From positions 45,823-109,822 of the forward strand of contig CATLBR010000009.1 in NCBI GenBank assembly GCA_949879795.1: DNA of 64,000 bases, read 5' to 3'. Shown here one piece after another: positions 1 through 9,933 of this stretch. The notes beneath the pieces were generated by a model. The model saw nothing but the letters and a program-made list of their open reading frames with translations, was not told where the DNA came from and ran no database searches. Made by a program: the position numbers and the translations under genes. Origin of the DNA: an uncultured Hungatella sp. GTDB lineage: Bacteria > Bacillota > Clostridia > Lachnospirales > Lachnospiraceae. The first letter of the stretch is position 1. Every line of letters begins with the position of its first letter.

Positions 1-23
1 TTCCGGCTCAGACGAAGGTTCCC

Positions 24-2228
24 ATGAGGGACCAGGCCAACGAAGTCGTGTTCGCCATGGATATTGGAACCAGAAGCATCATCGGGATGGTGGGAGTTGT
101 CCAGGAGGGCAAAGTCAACATCATTGCGGTGGAGAGGGAGGAGCATGCCCAGAGAGCTATGATCGATGGGCAGATCGAGAATATAGAGAAGGTTTCGACT
201 CTGGCAGGCAAAGTGAAAAAGCGTCTGGAGGAAAAGACCCGTATCAGGCTGTCGCGAGTCTGCGTGGCTGCCGCAGGGCGGGCTCTGAGAACAAAGAGAG
301 CGGATTATGAGCTGGAGCTCCCCGGAACCCAGCTGATCGACGATGAGATCATCAGCCGTCTGGAGGCGGGGGCCATCACCAGGGCGGAGGAGGCTTTTGA
401 CGCGGAAAACGAATCAGCTGAGGATTCCAGGCGCTTTTATCTGGTGGGCTATACCGTATGCCAGTATTTTTTGGACAAGTATATGATCTCCAACTTAAAA
501 GACCACAGGGGACGGCAGATCAAAGTGGATCTCATCGCCACTTTTCTTCCCAGCGAGGTGGTGGAGAGTCTGTACACCACCATGAATAAGATCGGTCTGG
601 AAGTAGCCAGTCTGACCCTGGAGCCTATCGCCGCCATCAATGCGGCTATTCCCGAAAATATCAGACTCCTGAATCTGGTTCTGGTGGACATCGGGGCGGG
701 GACCTCGGATATCGCCGCATGTACCAGCGGAAGTGTCACCGGTTATACCATGGCGACTATGGCGGGGGACGAGATCACTGAGGCGATTATGAAGCAGTAC
801 CTGGTGGATTTTTCCACGGCTGAGGCCATAAAGGCTCAGCTTGACCGCCAGGAAGAGATAAGGTTTGCCAATATTCTCGGGATGGAGCAGACGCTCTCCA
901 AAACCGAGGTGGAAAGGTGCATCAGAGGCACGGTGGAAGCTCTCTCCAAAGAGATTGCGGACAAGGTGGTGGAGATCAACGGAACGGCTCCTTCCGCCCT
1001 GTTTCTGGCAGGTGGCGGGAGTAAGCTGGCCGGGTTGAAGGACGGCATCACGGAGGCTCTGGGTATGGATGCCGGCCGTGTAGCCATCGCGGGAAATTAT
1101 TTCAAGACCAACGCGTACTCTGAGGAATACGATCTGAACAATCCAGAGTATGCCACTCCCCTGGGGATTGCCGTGTCCTCCGGTCTCAACATGATCAATG
1201 ACAGTTTCCGGGTGACCTTAAACGGTCGTCCTGCCAAACTGTTCAGAAGCGGCACTTTTACGACGTTGAACCTGCTGATGATGAACGGTTATAATTTCAG
1301 AGACATTGTGGGGCGGGCAGGTATGAACCTGACCGTGACGGTCAACGGGCAGAGAAAGGTGTTTTACGGCACTGCGTCTGAACCTGCGTCTCTTCTTATC
1401 AACCAGAAGGAAGGGAAACTCTCGGATGTGATCCATGCAGGAGATTTCATCGATTTTGTCCCTGCTGTTCAGGGAAGAGATGCCAGAGCCTGTCTGGGGG
1501 ATATCGACGGGGTGAATGTCAGGACGGACGTAACTCTCAACGGGATGCAGGCTTCTCTGAAAACATTCCTGAAAAGCGGCGATGTGATCACAGTAAAGCG
1601 GAGTGATGAGAGCGGAAGTGTGCTGACGGAAGAGAATGTTCCTGCAGAGGAAGAGAGGGAGACTGACGCACAGATTCCGGAGATTCCTGACGACAGCTTC
1701 AGCGGGCAGGAATCGGGCGGAGTCCTGAGCCAGATGGAGGATTCGGGAACTTCCGATAACATGGGCGACCAGACCGAGACGGCCCCCGCCCTTGCCAGAC
1801 TGGGAAGACTGGGAGCAAAGGTGACCCCTGTCTATGTTCCGGCAGAGAAACAGCAGGAGAGAGACGAGACGGCATGGTCCGGCCGGGAACAGGTGTCTGC
1901 TCCGGCGGCTGCGGACGGAGCTTCTGTGGAGCTGACAGCAGACGCTAAGACCTTCGCAGAGGAGACGGCGCCCCTCAAGGAGGAGGTCAAGAAACCAGAG
2001 CAGGAGAGAGAAACCGTAATGTTCCAGCTGAACGGTTCTACCCTGCGGCTTCCTAAAAAGGAGGACGGACGTCCGTATTATCTGATGGATCTTATTCAGT
2101 ACGCTGACATCGATTTGGAACATCCCAAGGGTACAGTGACGCTGAAGGTCAATCAGGAGACAGGAAGATTTCAGCAGGTTCTGCGGGCGGGTGACATTAT
2201 ATATATCCAGGAAGAAGAAAGGCAATGA
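24..2228 (+). CDS. FtsA-domain (actin-like ATPase) cell division protein with long C-terminal extension
   Basis: N-terminal FtsA/PilM-like signatures (VVFAMDIGTRSIIGMVG, LVLVDIGAGTSDIA, ALFLAGGGSKLAGL); extra ~330 aa C-terminal region. The true start may be upstream of the window. Confidence 0.85.
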   Translation: MRDQANEVVFAMDIGTRSIIGMVGVVQEGKVNIIAVEREEHAQRAMIDGQIENIEKVSTLAGKVKKRLEEKTRIRLSRVCVAAAGRALRTKRADYELELPGTQLIDDEIISRLEAGAITRAEEAFDAENESAEDSRRFYLVGYTVCQYFLDKYMISNLKDHRGRQIKVDLIATFLPSEVVESLYTTMNKIGLEVASLTLEPIAAINAAIPENIRLLNLVLVDIGAGTSDIAACTSGSVTGYTMATMAGDEITEAIMKQYLVDFSTAEAIKAQLDRQEEIRFANILGMEQTLSKTEVERCIRGTVEALSKEIADKVVEINGTAPSALFLAGGGSKLAGLKDGITEALGMDAGRVAIAGNYFKTNAYSEEYDLNNPEYATPLGIAVSSGLNMINDSFRVTLNGRPAKLFRSGTFTTLNLLMMNGYNFRDIVGRAGMNLTVTVNGQRKVFYGTASEPASLLINQKEGKLSDVIHAGDFIDFVPAVQGRDARACLGDIDGVNVRTDVTLNGMQASLKTFLKSGDVITVKRSDESGSVLTEENVPAEEERETDAQIPEIPDDSFSGQESGGVLSQMEDSGTSDNMGDQTETAPALARLGRLGAKVTPVYVPAEKQQERDETAWSGREQVSAPAAADGASVELTADAKTFAEETAPLKEEVKKPEQERETVMFQLNGSTLRLPKKEDGRPYYLMDLIQYADIDLEHPKGTVTLKVNQETGRFQQVLRAGDIIYIQEEERQ

Positions 2229-2287
2229 GACGTAAGCATTGTTCTATGCTGACAGGAGATCATGATAAACGAGGAGGAGAAGACGTG

Positions 2288-3463
2288 ATGAATTATTATG
2301 AAGAGGCGCTGAAGCTGCACAGCGAACACAGAGGTAAGATTGAGGTGGTGAGCAAGGTACGTCTTGCGACACGTGATGACCTTAGCACCGCCTACACTCC
2401 CGGAGTGGCAGAACCCTGCAAGGAGATTGCCAAAGATAAGAAGAATGTCTTCAAATACACCGCCAAAAGCAATCTGGTGGGAGTGGTGTCCGACGGAACG
2501 GCAGTGCTGGGTCTGGGCAACATCGGAGCCGAAGCCGCTATTCCTGTTATGGAGGGAAAGTCCATTCTGTTCAAGCAGTTCGGCGGCGTGGACGCGTTTC
2601 CCATCTGTCTGGACACCAAAGATACGGAGGAGATCATCAAGGCCGTAAAGCAGATTGCCCCGGTATTTGGCGGAATCAATCTGGAGGATATTGCCTCCCC
2701 CAAATGTTTTGAGATCGAGCGCCGTCTGGAGGAAGAACTGGATATTCCGGTGTTCCACGATGATCAGCACGGCACGGCTATCGTGGTGACGGCCGCCCTG
2801 CTCAATGCCCTGAAGGTGGTGGGCAAAAAGATCGAGGAGATCAAGGTAGTGCTCAACGGGCCGGGCTCTGCAGGAACCGCCATCATCAAGATGATGCTCA
2901 CCGCGGGAGTGAAACACATCATTGCCTGCGATGAGAACGGCATTCTCTACAAGGACAGGGGAGTGGGTATTGCGGACCACAAGAAAATGCTGTGTGACAT
3001 CACCAATCCGGATGATATGAGGGGGACTCTGGCAGATGCCCTGGTGGGAGCCGATGTGTTTGTGGGCGTGTCTGTGGGGGGAGTTTTAAAGCAGGAGATG
3101 ATAAAGACTATGAATGTGGATCCGATTGTGTTTGCTATGGCCAACCCTGTTCCAGAGATTATGTACGACGAAGCCATGGCGGCCGGAGTGAAGGTCATGG
3201 GTACAGGACGCTCGGATTTTCCAAATCAGATCAACAATGTGCTGGCGTTTCCAGGAATCTTCAGGGGGGCTCTGGATGCAGGAGCACGCGATATTAACTA
3301 CGATATGAAACTTGCGGCGGCGAGAGCCATCGCCGAGCTGGTGGAGCCGGAGAAGCTGTGTGCGGAGTACATCATACCGTCCGCGCTTGACCCCCGTGTG
3401 GCAAAACATGTGGCAGAGCGTGTAGGGGAGGCGGCAGCGTCGTCGGGAGCAGTGAGAAAATAG
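2288..3463 (+). CDS. NAD(P)-dependent malic enzyme
   Basis: TPGVAEPCKEI, FHDDQHGTAIVV, VLNGPGSAGTAI, FAMANPVPEI motifs; start at MNYYEEALKLHSEHRGK preferred over the ORF-track start. Confidence 0.93.
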   Translation: MNYYEEALKLHSEHRGKIEVVSKVRLATRDDLSTAYTPGVAEPCKEIAKDKKNVFKYTAKSNLVGVVSDGTAVLGLGNIGAEAAIPVMEGKSILFKQFGGVDAFPICLDTKDTEEIIKAVKQIAPVFGGINLEDIASPKCFEIERRLEEELDIPVFHDDQHGTAIVVTAALLNALKVVGKKIEEIKVVLNGPGSAGTAIIKMMLTAGVKHIIACDENGILYKDRGVGIADHKKMLCDITNPDDMRGTLADALVGADVFVGVSVGGVLKQEMIKTMNVDPIVFAMANPVPEIMYDEAMAAGVKVMGTGRSDFPNQINNVLAFPGIFRGALDAGARDINYDMKLAAARAIAELVEPEKLCAEYIIPSALDPRVAKHVAERVGEAAASSGAVRK

Positions 3464-3488
3464 TGGAGGACACATTTTGGGACACCCA

Positions 3489-3520
3489 GCGGTCGCCGAT
3501 AAGGTGACCGCAAATTTTTC
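3489..3520 (+). terminator. Intrinsic terminator downstream of malic enzyme gene
   Basis: 9-bp stem GCGGTCGCC/GGTGACCGC (one G-U pair), loop GATAA, followed by AAATTTTTC. Confidence 0.6.
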
Positions 3521-3541
3521 GGTCAGATAGGGGGGAATACT

Positions 3542-4495
3542 GTGAAAGCAGGAAACGTGTCTACAGCCTTTTTTGTGGCAGCCGCCATAGCTTTGTCGGC
3601 ATGCGGCAGTCCCCGGGCGGCAGGCGGGACAGAAGAAGAGCGTTCATCGGCTGCGGAGATTCAGACGGAAGGAATTCAGATGACAGAGGCCCAAACCCAG
3701 GATATGGGCGGAAAAGACAGGGACGCTGTATCTTCTCGAGAACCGCAGAAAGAAGCTCCTCCAACTGTAGATAGCACAAAAGAGTATGTAGGACTTAACG
3801 GACATATAAAGGAAATTCGTGGAGACCAAGTGCTGATAAGCTCTGATACAGACGACTTTCCCGGAGTTTTCTGGGCAGAAGGTGTTGAAGCCCTGGCGGC
3901 AGAGGAAGATCTGAAAGGCGGCATACCGGTCTTTGTCCTCATGGAGGATACAGGGAGACAGGAGTCTGACGGTGTGAGGATATTCGGAGCAGAACAATTT
4001 ATGGTTCTTCCGGAGGATGAGGAGAGAGGGGAGGAGGATATTCTTTTGACTTCTGTTCCTTCTGTGAAACTCACCGATATGCTCTCAAGCAAAATCAGTT
4101 TTTTTGAGGTCAGGTCGGGCAATTTCAGCTGGAGTACCGCTGCAGGGGGCGGAGAGCTCTCCACAATGGTTGGCTGCGGGAGGGCGCCTCTTGACGAGGC
4201 GGCATCGGAGAGCGCTGCCAGGCTGAAGCTGCCGACATACAATGGAGCCGACGGAGTATACTACAGTTTTTCTACAGTTATCCCTCCGGACAGGCTGGTG
4301 ATCTGCCGGTGGAGCGGTGGGGATGCTGGAAAGGAAGATGTAGCGCCGGAGTGTGTCATCACATATTACTGTCCGGTGTTCGGGATTGAACTGGAGAAGG
4401 ACAAAGTGTATCACTTCGCGGCAGAATGGAATGAAGATAATCTGGAACGGAGAGGGTTTGGAGGACAGGCCGGTTACGTTCTGGTAACGGAATAA
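3542..4495 (+). CDS. Putative lipoprotein of unknown function
   Basis: GTG start, signal peptide with lipobox-like ALSAC, low-complexity acidic linker; no recognised catalytic domain. Confidence 0.65.
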   Translation: MKAGNVSTAFFVAAAIALSACGSPRAAGGTEEERSSAAEIQTEGIQMTEAQTQDMGGKDRDAVSSREPQKEAPPTVDSTKEYVGLNGHIKEIRGDQVLISSDTDDFPGVFWAEGVEALAAEEDLKGGIPVFVLMEDTGRQESDGVRIFGAEQFMVLPEDEERGEEDILLTSVPSVKLTDMLSSKISFFEVRSGNFSWSTAAGGGELSTMVGCGRAPLDEAASESAARLKLPTYNGADGVYYSFSTVIPPDRLVICRWSGGDAGKEDVAPECVITYYCPVFGIELEKDKVYHFAAEWNEDNLERRGFGGQAGYVLVTE

Positions 4496-4548
4496 TCGGA
4501 TCTTTTTTGCGTTTCCCGGACGGCCTGCCTCCAGGGCAAAGGAGGACT

Positions 4549-5361
4549 ATGAACAGATATAAGAAATCAACGGACACGATGATTCTTGTGGTGAGCTTTG
4601 GCACAAGCTATAATAGCAGCAGGGAGATTACCATAGGAGCCGTGGAGAAAGCTGTGGCTGACGCGTGTCCTCTGTATGAAGTGCGCAGGGCATTTACGTC
4701 CCAGACGGTCATCAACATTTTGAAAAATCGTGACGGGCTTGAGATCGACAATGTATCCAGAGCCCTGGAACGTGCAGAGGCGGACGGAGCCAGGAATCTG
4801 GTGGTGCAGCCCACCTATATCATGAAAGGTTTTGAATATAGAGATTTGATGGAGAAATTAAATCGGCACAAAAAGAATTTTATCCGGTTGTCAGTGGGAA
4901 TGCCGCTTCTTTCAGGGGATGAAGATTTTAAGGCTGTGGCGAAAGCAGTCGCTGACCATACAAGACATTATGACGACGGAAAGACAGCCGTGATATTCAT
5001 GGGACACGGCACGGAGGCGGAGGCAAATCAGGTTTATGGACAGCTGCAGAAGACTCTGGCTGACAGCGGTTTTGACAATTACTACATAGGCACTGTGGAA
5101 GCGGGACCCACCGTGGAAGAGGTGGCAAATCTTCTGAGAGCGAAAGGGATTTACAGGAGAGTCGTGTTAAATCCGCTGATGCTGGTGGCCGGTGACCATG
5201 CGGTCAACGACATGGCAGGCGATAAGAAAGATTCCTGGAAAAATATTTTTTTGTCAGAGGGATATGAGGTGGAATGTGTGCTCAGGAGTCTCGGAGAGAT
5301 GGAGGAAGTCAGAGATATATATGTTAATCATGTGCTGACAGCCTTGAAAAATCTAGGATGA
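4549..5361 (+). CDS. cbiK: Sirohydrochlorin cobaltochelatase (CbiK-like)
   Basis: ILVVSFGTSYNSSREITIGAVEKAV, VVQPTYIMKGFEY, AVIFMGHGTEAEANQVY; internal ATG at 4549 after AGGAGG-like RBS. Confidence 0.88.
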   Translation: MNRYKKSTDTMILVVSFGTSYNSSREITIGAVEKAVADACPLYEVRRAFTSQTVINILKNRDGLEIDNVSRALERAEADGARNLVVQPTYIMKGFEYRDLMEKLNRHKKNFIRLSVGMPLLSGDEDFKAVAKAVADHTRHYDDGKTAVIFMGHGTEAEANQVYGQLQKTLADSGFDNYYIGTVEAGPTVEEVANLLRAKGIYRRVVLNPLMLVAGDHAVNDMAGDKKDSWKNIFLSEGYEVECVLRSLGEMEEVRDIYVNHVLTALKNLG

Positions 5362-5486
5362 CAGCCGAAGAGGCGGAATGAGACGGCGAATGGTCTGGAG
5401 TTTCAGGAAGTTCTGTCAGATAATGTCTTGTATCACAAAACAATCGATGATATAATCGGTATATTATCCGAGATGGAGGAAAAAAC

Positions 5487-5603
5487 ATGATAAGAAATTC
5501 GAGACGTGTAAAGACGGCAGCTTTGGCGGTACTTCCGAGTGTCGGTCTGTCCATGACCGGCGGCACTCATGGGGAGTTATTGCTGGAATCAGGAATTTGG
5601 TAA
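5487..5603 (+). CDS. Possible small ORF (38 aa) upstream of miaB
   Basis: ATG preceded by GATGGAGGAAAAAAC; MIRNSRRVKTAALAVLPSVGLSMTGGTHGELLLESGIW*; below the ORF-track size cut-off. Confidence 0.3.
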   Translation: MIRNSRRVKTAALAVLPSVGLSMTGGTHGELLLESGIW

Positions 5604-5613
5604 AAAGGTTTGA

Positions 5614-7074
5614 ATGGATATGTATAGTGAAACCGATTTTGAAAAAATAGATTTAAGCCAGAAACCGCCCCGGGAGGAACCGGAACGCCAATACTATTAT
5701 ATAGCCAGATGCCGGGAGTGGGTTCGGGAGTTTAAACAGAAAAATGGCCGTCCCCCATGCTTTTTTACTCAGACATTCGGGTGTCAGATGAACGCCAGGG
5801 ATTCCGAAAAACTTGAGGGTATTCTGAGGCAGGCGGGATTTGAGGAAGCAGGCGGGGAGAATGCGGATTTTGTTCTCTACAACACCTGCACCGTCCGCGA
5901 GAATGCCAATCAGAGAGTCTACGGACGGCTGGGCTACTTAAACGCTCTGAAGAAGAAGAATCCCCACATGCTCATCGCACTGTGCGGCTGCATGATGCAG
6001 GAACCCCAGGTGGTGGAGAAGATCCGCAAAAGTTACGGGTTTGTAGATATCGTATTCGGTACACACAATATCTTTAAGCTGGCGGAATTGATCAGCAGGC
6101 GGGTGGAAGAGCAGCACATGGTGGTAGATATCTGGAAGGACACAAAACAGATCGTGGAGGAACTTCCCGCAGAGAGAAAATTCCCCTTCAAGTCAGGGGT
6201 CAACATTATGTTCGGCTGCAATAATTTCTGCAGCTACTGTATTGTCCCCTACGTGAGGGGAAGAGAGAGAAGCAGGAAACCGGAAGATATCATTGCCGAG
6301 ATCCAAAGACTGACAGAGGACGGGGTTGTGGAAGTGATGCTTCTGGGACAGAATGTGAATTCCTACGGTAAAAATCTTGAGGGTTCCGTCACCTTTGCCC
6401 AGCTTTTAAGGCGGGTGGAAGAGATCCAGGGGCTTAAAAGGATCCGATTTATGACCTCCCATCCCAAGGACCTGTCAGAGGAACTGATCCAGGTGATGAA
6501 GGAGTCAAAAAAGATCTGTCATCACCTGCACCTTCCGGTACAATCCGGAAGCTCCCGGATTTTAAAAGCTATGAACCGCAGATATACTAAAGAACAGTAT
6601 CTGGAACTGGTGGGCAGGATACGGGAGGCAGTGCCGGATATCTCCCTCACCACAGACATTATCGTGGGATTCCCGGGGGAGACGGAGGAGGATTTTCAGG
6701 AGACTATGGATGTGGTGGAGAAGGTCAGGTTTGACAGCGCATTCACTTTCATCTACTCCAGGCGCTCGGGGACGCCGGCGGCTTCCATGGAAGACCAGGT
6801 GGAGGAATCGGTGGTAAAAGACCGGTTTGACCGTCTGCTCAGGCGGGTACAGGAGATTTCTACCGATGTATGCGCCAGAGATCTTCACACCACCCAGGAC
6901 GTTCTGGTGGAAAGCCTGAATGATCATCTGGAAGGATATGTCACAGGGCGTCTTGGCAACAACACGGTGGTACACTTACCCGGAGATGCGTCCCTAGTGG
7001 GGACCATTGTTCCCGTATACCTGGAGGAATCCAAAGGATTTTATTATATGGGAACTGCCGGACAGGAACCCTGA
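5614..7074 (+). CDS. miaB: tRNA-2-methylthio-N6-dimethylallyladenosine synthase MiaB
   Basis: TFGCQMNARDSEKLEG, radical SAM CNNFCSYCIVPYVRGRERSR, TRAM-like C-terminus. Confidence 0.96.
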   Translation: MDMYSETDFEKIDLSQKPPREEPERQYYYIARCREWVREFKQKNGRPPCFFTQTFGCQMNARDSEKLEGILRQAGFEEAGGENADFVLYNTCTVRENANQRVYGRLGYLNALKKKNPHMLIALCGCMMQEPQVVEKIRKSYGFVDIVFGTHNIFKLAELISRRVEEQHMVVDIWKDTKQIVEELPAERKFPFKSGVNIMFGCNNFCSYCIVPYVRGRERSRKPEDIIAEIQRLTEDGVVEVMLLGQNVNSYGKNLEGSVTFAQLLRRVEEIQGLKRIRFMTSHPKDLSEELIQVMKESKKICHHLHLPVQSGSSRILKAMNRRYTKEQYLELVGRIREAVPDISLTTDIIVGFPGETEEDFQETMDVVEKVRFDSAFTFIYSRRSGTPAASMEDQVEESVVKDRFDRLLRRVQEISTDVCARDLHTTQDVLVESLNDHLEGYVTGRLGNNTVVHLPGDASLVGTIVPVYLEESKGFYYMGTAGQEP

Positions 7075-7103
7075 GGCAGAGTTCGTCACACATTACAAAA
7101 GAC

Positions 7104-7130
7104 ACTCCCGAAAGAATTTTCGGGAGTTTT
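7104..7130 (+). terminator. Intrinsic terminator after miaB
   Basis: ACTCCCGAAA gaat TTTCGGGAGT followed by TTT. Confidence 0.7.
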
Positions 7131-7218
7131 CACCGTTTAAACAGCAGCGGTTTGCCTTAAAAGTCTGCAGCTGAATAGGCGGCATGCAGGTTTACATTAA
7201 AGAAGAGAGGTTTACAAC

Positions 7219-9870
7219 GTGGCCGGATTATCACCCATGATGGTTCATTACATGGAGACCAAGAAACAATACCCTGACTGCCTGTTGTTCTACAGGCTAG
7301 GGGATTTTTATGAAATGTTCTTTGACGATGCGGTGACTACATCAAAAGAACTGGAACTGACCTTGACGGGAAAGGAATGCGGCCTTGATGAGCGGGCTCC
7401 CATGTGCGGAATTCCTTATCACGCCGTAGATTCTTATCTGTATAAGCTGGTACAGAAAGGTTACAAGGTTGCCATCGCGGAGCAGATGGAGGACCCGAAA
7501 CTGGCAAAGGGACTGGTGAAGCGAGAGGTTACCCGTGTGGTAACGCCGGGAACCATCACAAGCAGCCAGGCACTGGATGAGACAAAGAACAATTACCTTA
7601 TGGGAATTGTGTATGTGGGAGATGTGTTCGGAATTTCCGTGTGCGATATCACCACAGGGGATTATCTGGTGACGGAGGTGGAGGGGGAGAGAAACCTTTT
7701 AGATGAGATTCACAAATTTTCCCCGTCGGAGATCATTTGCAATGAAGCCTTCTACATGTGCGGAATTGACCTGGAAGATTTGAGAAACAGGTATCATGTG
7801 GCTGTTTCTGCCCTGGATAATCGGTATTTTTCCGACGATGGGTGCAGAAATGTCCTGAAAGAACATTTTCATGTAGGCAGTCTGGAGGGGCTGGGGCTGG
7901 GGGACTATGACGCGGGTGTTATCGCCTCCGGCGCCGTCATGGAGTATCTGTATGATACTCAGAAAAATACACTGTCCCATATTGTGGCCATCACTCCGTA
8001 CACTACGGGAGAATTTATGGTCATCGACACTTCCACCCGCAGGAATCTGGAGCTTCTCGAGACACTGAGGGAGAAGCAGAGGAGAGGTTCTCTTCTGTGG
8101 GTTCTGGACAAGACAAAGACAGCCATGGGAGCCAGACTTATGCGCAGTTTTATCGAGCAGCCGCTTGTGCATAAGCAGGCAATTTTGGACAGACAGGACA
8201 CCATCGAGGAGCTGAACATGAATTACATCACCAGGGAGGAGATCAGGGAATACCTGAACTCGGTTTATGACCTGGAGAGGCTTGTAGGACGGATCAGCTA
8301 CAAGTCTGCCAATCCCAGAGATCTGATTTCGTTTCGAAATTCTCTTGAGATGCTGCCCCACATAAAGAATCTTCTGGGGGAGATGAACGCTCCTGTCCTG
8401 AAACAGCTCTATACAGATCTTGACCCCCTTGAAGACCTGTGGAGTCTGATCGAAAACTCGATTGTGGACGACCCGCCGCTGGCGGTAAAAGAAGGCGGAA
8501 TCATCAGGGAGGGGTATCATGAGGAAGCCGACCGCCTCCGCCAGGCCAAGACAGAGGGGAAGACATGGCTTGCCCAGCTGGAGGCAGGTGAGCGGGACAA
8601 GACAGGGATTAAAAATCTGAAGATAAAATACAACAAAGTGTTTGGGTACTATTTTGAGGTGACCAACTCTTTTAAAAATATGGTGCCGGAGTATTTCATC
8701 CGGAAACAGACGCTGACTAACGCGGAGAGATACACCACGGATAAGCTGAAAGAACTGGAGGATGTGATTCTCGGAGCTGAGGACAAGCTGTTTTCTCTGG
8801 AGTACGATTTGTTCTGCGGGATTCGGGACAAGGTGGGAGCCGAGGCGGAGAGGATACACAGAACCGCCAAAGCGCTGGCGGGCATCGACGTGTTCTCATC
8901 TCTGTCTCTGGTCGCCACAAGAAATAACTACATAAAGCCGAAGATCAATGAGAAGGGCGCCATTCACATCAAAAACGGACGTCACCCTGTGGTGGAACTG
9001 ATGCTGAGGAATGATCTGTTCGTGTCCAACGATACGGTTCTGGACAATGGCAAAAACCGTATATCCATTATCACAGGCCCCAATATGGCAGGGAAATCCA
9101 CCTACATGCGGCAGACGGCCCTTATCGTCCTTATGGCTCAGATGGGATGCTTTGTCCCTGCGGAGGCGGCAGATATCGGCATCTGTGACCGGATCTTTAC
9201 AAGGGTGGGAGCCTCCGATGACCTGGCCTCTGGTCAGAGCACGTTTATGGTTGAGATGACGGAGGTGGCCAACATCCTGCGGAATGCTACCAGAAGCAGT
9301 CTGATCATTCTGGATGAGATCGGAAGAGGCACAAGTACGTTCGACGGGCTGTCCATCGCGTGGGCGGTGGTGGAACACATCAGCAACACAAAAGTTTTGG
9401 GCGCCAAGACCTTGTTTGCCACCCACTACCATGAACTGACAGAATTGGAGGGAGCCATGAGCGGCGTCAACAATTACTGTATTGCCGTCAAAGAACAGGG
9501 GGATGATATTGTATTTCTAAGAAAGATCATCAAGGGAGGAGCCGATAAAAGCTACGGAATACAGGTGGCCAGGCTGGCGGGAGTTCCGGATCAGGTAATC
9601 AGCCGTGCCAGGGAGCTGGTGGAAGAACTGAGCAGCGCGGATATCGCCACAAAAGCCAGGGAGATTGCCAGACAGAATGCCCCCGCGGCCCCCAGAAAAA
9701 CCGTGACAAAACCAGATGAAGTAGACTTAAACCAGATGACTTTATTTGATACGGTAAAGAATGAGGATATAATCAAAGAGATTGAAAGCATTCAGATCAA
9801 TGAGATCACGCCGGTGGAGGCACTGAATATACTGAGCCGCATGCAGGGAAAACTGAAAAATCGGTGGTGA
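7219..9870 (+). CDS. mutS: DNA mismatch repair protein MutS
   Basis: GTG start; mismatch-recognition FYRLGDFYEMF; Walker A TGPNMAGKSTYMRQ; LDEIGRGTSTFDG. Confidence 0.98.
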   Translation: MAGLSPMMVHYMETKKQYPDCLLFYRLGDFYEMFFDDAVTTSKELELTLTGKECGLDERAPMCGIPYHAVDSYLYKLVQKGYKVAIAEQMEDPKLAKGLVKREVTRVVTPGTITSSQALDETKNNYLMGIVYVGDVFGISVCDITTGDYLVTEVEGERNLLDEIHKFSPSEIICNEAFYMCGIDLEDLRNRYHVAVSALDNRYFSDDGCRNVLKEHFHVGSLEGLGLGDYDAGVIASGAVMEYLYDTQKNTLSHIVAITPYTTGEFMVIDTSTRRNLELLETLREKQRRGSLLWVLDKTKTAMGARLMRSFIEQPLVHKQAILDRQDTIEELNMNYITREEIREYLNSVYDLERLVGRISYKSANPRDLISFRNSLEMLPHIKNLLGEMNAPVLKQLYTDLDPLEDLWSLIENSIVDDPPLAVKEGGIIREGYHEEADRLRQAKTEGKTWLAQLEAGERDKTGIKNLKIKYNKVFGYYFEVTNSFKNMVPEYFIRKQTLTNAERYTTDKLKELEDVILGAEDKLFSLEYDLFCGIRDKVGAEAERIHRTAKALAGIDVFSSLSLVATRNNYIKPKINEKGAIHIKNGRHPVVELMLRNDLFVSNDTVLDNGKNRISIITGPNMAGKSTYMRQTALIVLMAQMGCFVPAEAADIGICDRIFTRVGASDDLASGQSTFMVEMTEVANILRNATRSSLIILDEIGRGTSTFDGLSIAWAVVEHISNTKVLGAKTLFATHYHELTELEGAMSGVNNYCIAVKEQGDDIVFLRKIIKGGADKSYGIQVARLAGVPDQVISRARELVEELSSADIATKAREIARQNAPAAPRKTVTKPDEVDLNQMTLFDTVKNEDIIKEIESIQINEITPVEALNILSRMQGKLKNRW

Positions 9871-9933
9871 GAATGTGCGGGCCTCTGCAGGATGTGAAAT
9901 GGAATTTAATCTGAGGGATGTCAGGGAGGGATT

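Noticed and set aside
1218-2225. 335-aa minus-strand ORF antisense to the FtsA-domain gene
   Set aside because: Shadow ORF within a clearly coding plus-strand gene; Cys/His/Leu-rich nonsense-like translation with no family signature.
7699-8859. 386-aa minus-strand ORF inside mutS
   Set aside because: Antisense shadow of a conserved gene; no recognisable domain.
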